From: Punica granatum
Lineage: Eukaryota; Streptophyta; Magnoliopsida; Myrtales; Lythraceae
Assembly (NCBI RefSeq): GCF_007655135.1
Contig: NC_045132.1
Location: 3,410,001-3,474,000, forward strand
DNA length: 64,000 nucleotides
Direction: 5' to 3'
In this document: piece after piece, positions 11,971-21,074 of the stretch
How positions within the stretch are numbered: the first letter of the stretch is position 1
Layout: each line of letters begins with the position of its first letter
The notes under the pieces: generated by a model
The model's input: only the letters and a program-made list of their open reading frames with translations
What the model was told of the DNA's origin: nothing
Databases searched by the model: none
Program-made: the position numbers and the translations under genes

Positions 11971-12033
11971 CTTTCTTGACAGTTCTCCAACACAGCTTCA
12001 TCATTAGCAATGCACCCAAAGGGATGCCCCAGA
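11971..12033 (-). CDS. Candidate 63-nt internal exon of the same locus
   Basis: On the minus strand TTCTTGCAG is followed by 63 nt and then AAAG|GTCAGG, a good acceptor and donor 21 codons apart. One frame reads WGIPLGALLMMKLCWRTVKK, a hydrophobic segment followed by basic residues, which would suit a small membrane protein. It cannot be joined to the first exon in a compatible phase with the donors I see, so an intermediate exon or another gene model is needed. Confidence 0.35.
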
Positions 12034-12930
12034 CTGCAAGAATATTTGGTTTCTCCTGTTTTCATGCACGAAGGTTGCATCACAAGTGAGTTGATAGAGA
12101 ATAATTCCGACGGAGAAGGAACGAAGCAACTCAAAAATAATATCTACTTTTAATTCATTTCCACTGAATTCCCGATATTAGAAAGATGGGGTTTGTTATG
12201 GGGCTGAGGAATTATTAAGCAAAGTTCACGTGTGGGAGTCAAGAAATGTTTGGAAAGATGTTTGCTCATTGACGGGATGAGTGGGCGTGTTTCATCCGTA
12301 TCCCCATCCCCAATAACAACATCACTATATTTCATAGGGAATTAAGCGTGTAAAAAGCTACTTTCTACACTGAGACAGCCTAATCTATGCTAAAATTCAG
12401 ACAATAACTACAGAAGATTGGTGCATATAACTAAATCCACCACCAGCCGAAGAGAAAATAGGAAAAACCGGGACTTCATCGTAGAAGTAGATGAACTGAC
12501 AATCCTGTCTTACTGCTCAGAGACGGACTAATTAAATTCAGGATCAATCCAAACCAGGTGCGAACTTGCACACAATCACTCATAAAGCTTTGCCCCATCT
12601 CAAACTTTCAGATGCTTTTACCAATGTGAATACCAAAACTGGATATACCTAAGTTCTGTGTTGTCTCGTACGCGAAATTGAAGCGGAATTTGCTTCCCAT
12701 TAAGGTCAGTCCGCCTCTTAACATTCCGGAATTTTGCCAAAATTCCTCTATATTCGCTCGTGCCATCGCAGTTTCCCCTAAATTCTATCAATTCTTTCCC
12801 TCCAAAGTCACACCAGAATAAACGAACCTATGCATCCAAAATTTTCCGACGACAAACATCATACGAGAAAAAACTGCGAAACGTCATCAAAACCAACAAG
12901 AAATTGAAGAAATCAGAACACAGACAGAGG

Positions 12931-13116
12931 CATTGCCTTTGAGTAGAAAGCGAAGAACGCATAGGCTGAGACGAGGGCAGCAAAGAAACAGGCAGCGACA
13001 GGCTTCGCACCGCTTCTCCGGACCTCGACGTGGTGCGCGTCCAGTGGGCTAGGTGAGGATTCTTGGTCGTGAATGTAGTCATACTTCGCATGTACACCGG
13101 ACTGCTTGTCACCCAT
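12931..13116 (-). CDS. First exon of an unrecognised small membrane-protein gene
   Basis: The minus strand from the ATG at 13114-13116 encodes about 62 residues: a charged N-terminus (starts MGDKQSGVHAKYDYIHDQ), a segment with HHVEVRRSGAKP, and then a hydrophobic helix at about residues 39-58 (VAACFFAALVSAYAFFAFYS), a likely membrane span. The frame closes with a TGA soon after, and several possible donors (GT and one GC-type AAG|GCAATG) lie just before it, so this looks like exon 1 of a spliced gene. I do not recognise the family. Candidate later exons are at 11971-12033 and 11034-11114. The rest of 11115-12930 looks like intron. Confidence 0.55.
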
Positions 13117-13385
13117 TAGGACCCAGAAGTCGAATTTGATCTCCCGGCGGTCAAATCGCGGGAGGAGTGATGGGAATGGTCGAATCGCGCCGGGAATTCA
13201 TCGGCAGGATGGAGATAGAGCGTACGCTACAGAGAAAAGTATCAGCTGACGAGACGAATATCAGGTGAGTGACGGATCGGCTGCTGAACTGAGAAGCTGG
13301 AATCGAGCCGAGCATCAATGGCGGATTGATTCTCTGTTGCAGGTTCTTCAGGGTGGCTGGCAGAGGCCGAGTGAGAGATGGAGGG
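13117..13385 (-). promoter_or_regulatory. Leader and promoter region of the 13.1-kb gene
   Basis: GC-richer sequence directly upstream of the first exon, with no other coding potential that I trust. It is bounded by dispersed repeat B at 13386. I see no unambiguous TATA box. Confidence 0.35.
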
Positions 13386-13951
13386 GAGGAAGTGGAATTG
13401 CCTTTTTCAAGAAAATTCTGTTTTGACCCCCTAAAGTTTCTCATTGGGACAATCCAGACCCTTATGTTTCGTGTAATATCGATTTTGCACGCCATGTATT
13501 TTCAACTTTTGAATTCGGTACCATTACACCCTGGAGTTTACTTTATGCGAATTTGCACCATATAGACTCCCCCTTTGATTTTATTGCGAATATTGCGATG
13601 AATGTCCAATGTTTCAAAAATCGACTAACATTGTTAAGATGCTCACATCACCGCATGCAAATCTAATCATTTCTAAGTGAAACGGACGAAGCAGGATTTT
13701 CAAGGATTAATTGTGTATTTTCATTTACTCGTTAAATTGCGTCGATCAATCTAGAACATCAGACAGATAGGAGCTTATAAAGCAACTCCTCACATCTTCA
13801 TGTGACTTCTAGAATAAATCATACAGTTATGTGATTTCTAGGATAAATCATAAGGTTATGTGATTTTGGTCCTCCATCTTTATGTGCCTTCGACAATTCG
13901 CCCAACGCTTGTTTTTCCTAGGATCTCGTCCTTAAAGTTGTAGAAACTGTT
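13386..13951. repeat. Dispersed repeat B, copy 1
   Basis: Starts GAGGAAGTGGAATT and is closely matched at 26457-26722 (truncated) and 38596-39168 (full length), all in the same orientation. It contains no plausible coding frame. All three copies begin at the same base pattern, but their left flanks differ between copy 1 and copies 2 and 3, which marks a real repeat boundary. It brackets the two duplicated units downstream and may be a recombination site. The family is not identified. Confidence 0.8.
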
Positions 13952-14392
13952 GGAGACTCCCGACCCCACATTCTAAGCTCATTGAGAAGCTCCTCCTCAA
14001 CTCCTCCTGCAAAGGTGATAGTCTATCTCATCTCATCTCATCCTCTCTGTAGTTACAGCTTCAAGAAACAACAGAGCATACATTTCATTCGATTTTCCTG
14101 AGCTAGAGTGTCTTGTTCCGAACTACTGTGCTTGATATTGACTTGCATGTAAGGAAATTGTCAGGATTACTGGGGGGAAAAAAGAAAAAAGAACCAGAAT
14201 CGATTTTGAGCTTTGAGCTATGGCGTAGTAGTTCTCCATGCAAGTACGGAGAACTCTGCTTTGCCCAGATAAAAACACTAAAAGCAGGAAGGATAACTAC
14301 GTCAGCGTACCAAGGAAGCGGTAAGGATGGCTGAAAATGTCTTGTTCTATATTTTTATATTTCTTACTTTTTATATCATATATAGTTTTATA
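13952..14392. other. Intergenic, no gene seen
   Basis: Short non-coding stretch between repeat B and the Mutator-type element. Its last bases (about 14384-14392, AGTTTTATA) resemble the sequence after the element's other end, as an imperfect target duplication would. Confidence 0.5.
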
Positions 14393-15619
14393 GGAAAAAT
14401 GACACTAACAGTCCTAAAAGTTAATCATTTTTTGACATTGGATTCTAAAAGTTTAATTTCGAGAAATCAAATTCTAAAACGTTTGTAAATGGGAAAATAA
14501 TGGTCATTTCCTTCATTACCTTTCACCTAGCTATCTACATGGAAAAAACATAGTTAATTTCATCCAGATGACCGTTAAATCGATGACGTGGCGCCTGGCC
14601 TCCCCGACTAGACCCGAGTGGAAGACCTAGCCACCATTTCAACCTGGCTTGAACGCCGACCTAACATTACCACCAACAAAATCGGATTCCCGCTCTTTCC
14701 CCTTTTATGCGTGCCGAGTGATTTTATCGTTTGCCATTTCTCTAAAAATCTTCGAGCATTTCAGTCCATAATCGATCATTATTGAACCCGAATCCCATCA
14801 GTCCTTGAATTCATCGTTGGTTTTTGCAGTAATCGGGAAGGTGGGATTTTGGCCCTCGCCACGACTTCCTCTTTTGAAGGGTGACAAAGCTCTGTTGCTG
14901 TGCTCCTGCTGAGCCAATTACCCAATTGGGGATTTCGTGTTCTTGTCTCTTTTAGGCATTGGAGTCATCCTGTGAAGCTATCGACTTCGACGAACTGAAC
15001 TTCCATTTCTGCTGGTTGTAGCTCCTTCCAAGGAGCTTTGAGTTGGCTCATGGTTGTTTCGTTTTCTTTTGGGTTCAAGATTTGGTGACGAAACGAATTT
15101 GGGATTTCACGGGGACTTGAAGATATCGTCTTTGGCTATCAGTTGAAGAAGAAGATGGGTTTCTCTCTTTGTGAAGGTGTCGATTGATTTAGCTGTCAAT
15201 GAGTGCTTGAAAGCGGGAGACTTCTGAAAATCTTGTTTTTCCCAACTTTGTGTGATCTGAGGGACACTTGTTTCTCTTGCTACCTCCTCTCTCCTCCTCC
15301 TTTGTTTGTTTCTCTTGTTTTAGCGCCTTCTTCCTATCGAAGAACAGTGCTTTTTCTTTCTCAGTTTTTTAGCTTCATAGATCCGAGTTTCAAGTCGGGT
15401 TGAAAATGGTTGCTGGGTCTTCCACTTGGGTCCAATCAGGGAGGCCATGTACCACGTCATCGATTTAACGGCCTCCTGGACGAAATTAATGTCGTTTTCT
15501 TCATTTAGGCAGCTCAATGAAGGGCAGTGACAGAAAGGACCATTGTTGCCCCATTTACAAATGTTTTATGACTTGATTTTCCAAAGTTCAACTTTTAGGA
15601 CCATTAGTGTCATTTTTCC
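14393..15619. mobile_element. Mutator-type element with long inverted ends, Pack-MULE candidate
   Basis: The left end GGAAAAATGACACTAACAG and the reverse complement of the right end GGAAAAATGACACTAATGG start inverted repeats of about 100 bp (14393-14505 and 15520-15619). The flanks AGTTTTATA (left) and ATTTTTATA (right) agree at 8 of 9 bases, compatible with a 9-bp Mutator target duplication. The interior encodes no transposase. It looks like captured gene sequence: GC-richer, with leader-like CT-rich tracts and a plausible acceptor (TTTTTGCAG near 14830). The same terminal family occurs at 62998. Confidence 0.72.
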
Positions 15620-16314
15620 AATTTTTATATAGAAACAAAACAAATCGGGTTCTCGTGAACCGGCTTTCGAGCCCACATGGTCCATTTGGGCTCGTATTGG
15701 AATGAGATCCCGAGCCTAGAGCAACGAAGCCCTACACGACCTTAACCAGGGCTGCCGGATCGCCAGTCGGTCCGGTTGTACCTTGCTCGGATTTTGGTAA
15801 GGAGAGAATCAGCAGCACTGACTTCACCAACTGAAAGTACACTAGAGATATATATATATATATATATACACACGAGGATTTAAGGCTGCCATTAATGGGG
15901 GAGATCCAGTGGCTGATTCTCTTCCCCTGCCGACGGCTACATTGTATTTATTCACTCTTCCATCTTCAGTAACAGCTTCCCTTCCTTCCACTGTTGCAAA
16001 CACTATGGATGCTTCTCTTCCCCTACTAGCATATCTGCAGGGCTGCATTTACTGGTTTGATGTTACAGTCACTTAATAGCCTCTCGGTTTTCGCATGCAC
16101 ATGAAAATGTGGGCTCATGAATTTCATCGGACACGTATTAAATGCCGGTGGCCTGTCCTTCTCGACGTCGACACATGTCCATCCATTCTTTAATTTTGTC
16201 ATATGTACCGTAGAATTTGTATTCAATGTTTGGTTTCAAATGGGTTGCTGTGAAGTGTCTCGAAAAATGTTATTACCTACCTGACAATCGGATGTTGTGA
16301 AATTCATCATGCAG
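15620..16314. other. Intergenic; (TA)n run at about 15849-15868
   Basis: No gene is seen. I looked here for the missing first exon of the response-regulator fragment (N-terminal Asp-Asp motif) and did not find it. A short TA microsatellite is present. Confidence 0.6.
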
Positions 16315-16942
16315 TGACGACGGCAGATAATGGGCTCAGAGCATTGGAGTTGCTGGGCTTGAAGGATGACCAGCCCAACTGTTCGGCAACGGTAAGCATT
16401 GTAGACAGCTGACTGGTACGCGATTTATGCAATACTCGAGATAGAACCATGTGCTCTGCTTTGTTTCGCTCTCTGATTGCGAGCTCTCTTTCAGGGTTCA
16501 AAGGTAAATATGATCATCACGGATTATTGCATTCCCGGAATGACCGGTTACGAGCTACGCAAAAAGACCAAGGTAGAGATGATATATGCAACTACTTTTC
16601 ACTAAAACGCCCGGCGCCATTTATACATGTTGAATCAATGTAATATGCTGATTGTGGGAATTTTCATTTGTTTTTATTTTGTATTGCAGGGTTCATCGAT
16701 TCTAAAGGAGATTCCAGTTGTAATCATGTCATCCGAGAACGTCCCAACTCGTATCCACAAGTAATTAGCGTCTTAAACCCATGACACTCATGCGAGCTTC
16801 CTCAACTCATAATTTTTCCTTGACACAACCTCTAATCGGTATTCGGTTCCCAAGCAGGTGTTTGGAGGAAGGAGCTCAGATGTTCATACTGAAGCCTCTG
16901 AAGCAGTCAGATGTGAAGAAGCTGAGATGCCTTATCTACTGA
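16315..16942 (+). pseudogene. Type-A response regulator, 3' exons only (unit 1)
   Basis: Four exons with proper splice sites join in phase: 16315-16391, 16495-16572, 16690-16760 and 16858-16942 (stop TGA 16940-16942). They encode the receiver-domain part from VTTADNGLRALELLGL through [15 protein letters not shown], which holds the phosphoacceptor Asp (TDY), then EIPVVIMSSENVPTRIHK and EEGAQMFILKPLKQSDVKKL, which holds the conserved Lys. The protein ends right after the receiver domain, as in short type-A regulators of cytokinin signalling (ARR16/ARR17-like). The 5' exon with the acidic Asp-Asp pair is absent, so no functional receiver can be made. Changes at normally constant sites (Ile for Met in YCMPG, Arg for Leu in YELLKK) suggest relaxed constraint. 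The twin copy is at 27385-28565. Confidence 0.85.
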
Positions 16943-18298
16943 ACTTTAGAGGCTTAAAAGGTTCCAGATCTCCACTGTCCGAGATGAAAAAAAACTCGTA
17001 GTTGTTAGTTAACCTTGAAAATTAGGTGAATTTGATGCAATTAACAAGATCCTGACTAGGTGTGAATGAATCTTCTAACACATGATAATGTGAAGGTTTT
17101 CGCTTCTCTGCCGAAAAATCTCTCTCTCTCTGTTTTTTATTATTATTATTATAAGCTAGTCTAAACTTAAAATAGCGTGAATGTGATCCATCTAAGAGTA
17201 AAGTACGGGGTCGTCCAACCCTAAGGAACTGAAATCCACTCGATTGCATACAGGTGGCAGTTGGTAGTGGTTGATTATGAGGGTATTATTATTGTGTTAA
17301 CAAGGGCAAGCTTTATATAAAAATTCAATTTTATATAAGATTATGTGTTTTTAATTATTGAAAATCATAATTTGTAATTAACAAGATTATATTATTAGAT
17401 GTATGACTACTAAAAAAAATTTCTACTAAAGAAGATAAAAATGTAATTTAATGATATATTTTTCAATTTTAAGGCAAGCCCATTGAGTTAGTACAATGAA
17501 ATAAATTTCTCAACAACTAATAAACGAACAAGAATAGTCCCACATCGAGTATCGAATATGCAATCTCTTGATTACCAAGGAGGGCATGTGCCAATGCACT
17601 ATACTCTCTTTAATTAATTTAATAACATGTTAGTAATTGACACATTTATTGGATTTGAAATGTACCAAGAATACCTTCACCCAAAAAAATGTACCGAAAG
17701 TGCCATATATAAGGAACTTACTTTCATGTCTTCTTCTAGTAGTAGTATTTTCTAATGACGAGACTAGTCACAATTTGTGAGTCTTATTTCCTATATAATA
17801 TGGTGATGGATGCAGTTAATAAATCATACAAAATATTATATACAGATATTACATCTTAGCTTAATGCATTAAAATTCTAAAATTAAAAGTCAGAAAAACT
17901 AAAATTTCAAAAAATCTTATTCCAAAAATATAACAAATATTGTAAAAGTTATCTTGTGAGTAACCAAATTTTATAAAAAAAATATTTATTTAAAATTAAA
18001 AATTAAAAATTGTAATTATCAAATTATAAAATTTTAGATTAATTTTTTTATAAAAACTTAAAGATAGAGAAACTTTCATCGATTAATCTGAGCCTACAAA
18101 CTGTTTGATTTGAATGATAAATCAAAATCTTTTGTAGATTATATTAATTCAAAACATTGATGACAAAAATTATTATTATTATTTTTTATCAGACGGCGGG
18201 CAAAGAGATTGATGGTGGTAGCAGCAAAGAGATTATCACGAACATCTGATAAAAATATTATTTTGTGTGATCTTTCAATAAGACATAGCCTAGAATAG
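16943..18298. other. AT-rich spacer, duplicated at 28566-29937
   Basis: Non-coding, very AT-rich in the second half. It is closely repeated in unit 2 and ends at the shared GCCTAGAATAG, after which the units diverge. A CT microsatellite at about 17118-17133 is present in both copies. No gene is seen. Confidence 0.75.
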
Positions 18299-19387
18299 TG
18301 GAGGCCCGCAGAGTGCACCATTCCCAAGATATGATTCATTTGTAAATGTACTCAGCTGGGCACCGGAGGGAATGGGACCGGACAGTTGATCAAACGACAA
18401 GTTCAAGTAACTCAGAAAGCTTAATTCGGATAAGCTCCGTGGTATTGGGCCTGAGAGTTGGTTTATGGACAAATCAAGGGACTCCAGATTCTTCAAATCG
18501 GCAATCTCTGGAGGGATTCCTCCCCAAAGATCATTCTGTGACAGGTTCAGATTTTGAAGATTGTAGAGCCGTGTCAACCCAGTCGGAATATCTCCATTTA
18601 ATCTGTTATTTGAAAGGTCAATGGAGAAAAGATACCGAAGTGCTATGGTGTATACTTGGGTTATGCTCTTTAGATGAGCCTCAACTCCAAACTCATAATG
18701 GTCTATCACAATAATGAGCACTGGGTTGGACATGGCGATGAAGTTGTCAAAGCAAAGGGGGATGCTTCCAGAGAGGTTGTTGTGCGCAAGGTTTAAAACT
18801 CGAAGGTGTTTGAGTTTGCATATGCTCATAGGAATCTCCCCATAGAAGGAATTAAACTCAAGATTCAACACCTTGAGCTGAACCATGCGACCAATCCAGG
18901 AAGGGATTCGACTAGCCAATTTATTTCCACTCAGATCAAGCACATCAAGATCAGTAATAGTGCTTAAGCATTTGGGGATACTCCCACTGAAGGCATTGCC
19001 GTGTAGCCCCAGAAAGGTCAGCTCTTTCATAGAGCATAAGGATATTGGAACCAGGCCACTAAACTGGTTGTTCCCCAAGTTTACTCCTTCCAGTTGACGT
19101 AACCTTTTCCAACACTCTGGAAATGTCCCAGACAGTTTGTTATTTGAGAGGTCCAAGCCTTGTAAGGACTTCATAGTGCACAAAGAAATTTCTCCACTCA
19201 ACTCATTGCTAGACAGATACAGGATCTCGATGTTAAAAGAGATGTCGTAAAACCAATGGGGGATGATATCCAATATGTTTGCATTAGACAAATCCAGCAC
19301 ATGAACGTTCCTCTGTGCTCGAAGCCATGTGGGAAATTGAGGCCCAACTTTGCAGTTTGACATGTAAATGGAATTAGGAGGTGTGAG
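18299..19387 (-). pseudogene. Truncated LRR receptor-like protein fragment
   Basis: An open frame on the minus strand encodes about 360 residues of plant extracellular LRRs. It starts at the equivalent of ...SIYMSNCKVGPQFPTWL and runs to GNGALCGPPL, where homology with the intact receptor (21363-22441) stops. It lacks the signal peptide, the N-terminal cap, the first half of the LRRs, the membrane span and the cytoplasmic tail. The left break abuts the AT-rich spacer and the right break abuts unrelated sequence at about 19388. It is absent from unit 2. The open frame is probably recent persistence, not function. Confidence 0.88.
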
Positions 19388-19596
19388 CTTCAAGGTGATT
19401 GTTTATAATTTATTTATTTGTTTCAAGTAGTAAGGTTATATTCTAAACAGACAGTGGATCAGGATATTAAGGATGCATTTTGACTCGAGCAGTCAAGTCG
19501 CTGTTTCTAGAATTGTGAATCAGCTTGCTGTGATTGATGATGTAAGGTAGGAGAAATGTCTTATTATATACTCGTTGGAAATTTTGTGTAGATTAG
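19388..19596 (+). other. Unit-1-specific sequence with one exon-like stretch
   Basis: Between the LRR fragment and the ABC fragment. One stretch on the plus strand (about 19485-19545) reads DSSSQVAVSRIVNQLAVIDD and runs into a donor-like GTAGGAG. I do not recognise it. It may be a further piece of captured or relocated gene sequence. Confidence 0.3.
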
Positions 19597-19807
19597 GCAT
19601 GGGGAAGCTGTGGGAATCATTGGCCCTTCAGGCACCATTCTAAAGATAATGGCTGGACTTCTTGCTCCTGACAAGGTTAGCAGAGTGGGTTCAAACCAGC
19701 TATTGCTTTGACTTTGGAAAGCTTCAGTTATCGAATCAGTTGGTTTCTATGAGCAGGGTGAGGTTTTTATTCGTGGTCGGAAGAGGGACGGCTTGATAAG
19801 CGATGCA
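19597..19807 (+). pseudogene. TGD3-like ABC transporter ATPase fragment, Walker A deleted
   Basis: Two exon-like pieces, 19597-19675 and 19757 to about 19807, carry HGEAVGIIGPSG...ILKIMAGLLAPDK and GEVFIRGRKRDGLISDA. This strongly resembles TGD3, the chloroplast ABC ATPase of the TGD lipid-import complex. The family normally reads GPSGTGKST before ILK. Here GKST is missing as an in-frame 12-base gap, so the nucleotide-binding lysine is gone. Upstream and downstream exons (ABC signature, Walker B) are absent. It is a non-functional fragment found only in unit 1. Confidence 0.75.
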
Positions 19808-20110
19808 GTAATTACCTGAGAAGCTGGTATCTTCGGTTAATGAAGCACCTTGGAGGTTTGACGAAGGGAAGCATAATCAATCCTCTGAAGAAAGAATCCA
19901 GAGAAAGCGCACTCATCAGGAGCTCTCTTGGCCACTCAATGTCCAAGGCACCAACAAATTCATGGTGTTGCCGGTCACAGCCCATGGTCAAGGCTCTTTT
20001 TGCAACTGAGAAATATACAAAAGCCGAGAAAGAGAGGACTGCCCAAGCCTTGGCTATTGGGCACTGCTTCTTTGTTCTGTAGTCATTCCTCATCTATTGT
20101 TTTGAGTTAC
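19808..20110. other. Conserved exon-like block shared by both units, open on both strands
   Basis: After a possible acceptor (GATGCAG), the plus strand reads LPEKLVSSVNEAPWRFDEGK and continues to SWPLNVQGTNKFMVLPVTAH and a stop near 20020. The minus strand is also open for 93 codons (19812-20093), with hydrophobic and basic segments. Unit 2 (31561-31865) keeps the minus frame but has a TGA in the plus frame (TGG to TGA at the SWPL tryptophan). The plus frame reads like the C-terminal exon of a real gene that I cannot name. It is probably a gene fragment carried with the duplication. Confidence 0.4.
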
Positions 20111-21074
20111 CAGAAATTGCTTTTCATAAAAAGTTCTTGGCTTAGATGATTACAAAAGGTGACAACTGTAGCGACGTGACAACTGATCAACAGAAATACA
20201 AAGAACATAAAGCTTTTTTTGCTGACGAAACAAAAGAGAAGCCCTCACTTGCTCACTTATACATAAGATCCTAAACATTACATCACGATGATTAGCCCAC
20301 AGTGCAATTGCCAGAGTCTTCATAGATGAACCGGGTCTTCACTTCGGACTTCATTTTAGTGCTGAATATCAGACATGAGATGTCAATAGTGAGTACCTTT
20401 CGGGGGACTGAAAATATCTTAAGATCTTAGTGCACCTATGTAAAGAAGAAAACATGTCTACGATTACAATTGTCTTTATGCCTGAAGGCCCCTGGGATCA
20501 GTTGAGACTCTAAGATAATGGACAAAGCAAGCTTTTAAAATGATGAAATTCCAATCTCAGTGCACATCACCCAGATCTATATCAGGAATAATTAACTATG
20601 GATGCTTTCATTACATGGTGAGGCATCCGCAATAACTCGTAAACTAAATATCAGTGCAAGTCTTAAACTATACACAGAACGCAAAAATAGCTTGGTTTTA
20701 GACCACTGGGGCTTCACTGTGATTTTTCCCGAACTAAGAAGATTTCAAGCTTCAAACAGGAAGGACTTCAAACTTTCTAGTTGAGCTAAGCTAGAAGAAA
20801 TGAGTGTGACATTTTAAAGGTTTATTGCAGCAGAGAAAGCCCCCAATGAGAGAAGTTTATAACCAGAAAATGGAAAAGGATGTAAAAAAGAGAGAGAGAG
20901 AGAGAGAGAGAAGCAGTACCTGGAGGTACCTTTGTAATAGCTATCGTTGCAAGTGCTTCTCCTTGTTGGATCTTGTCAGTTGTCACCTGCAACATGGCCC
21001 GAAGGGCTGGTATAATATCAGAACTGCTAAGGATTTGGGAATGGGGGTAGAAGGAGCGATGGAGAGGCAAAGAC
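20111..21074. other. Region downstream of the intact receptor gene
   Basis: Probably 3' flank or 3' UTR of the minus-strand receptor. A GA microsatellite lies at about 20891-20912. On the minus strand one stretch (about 20935-21040) reads SSDIIPALRAMLQVTTDKIQ and continues exon-like before a donor-like GTACCT. It is duplicated at 32640-32750. I do not recognise it. Confidence 0.4.
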
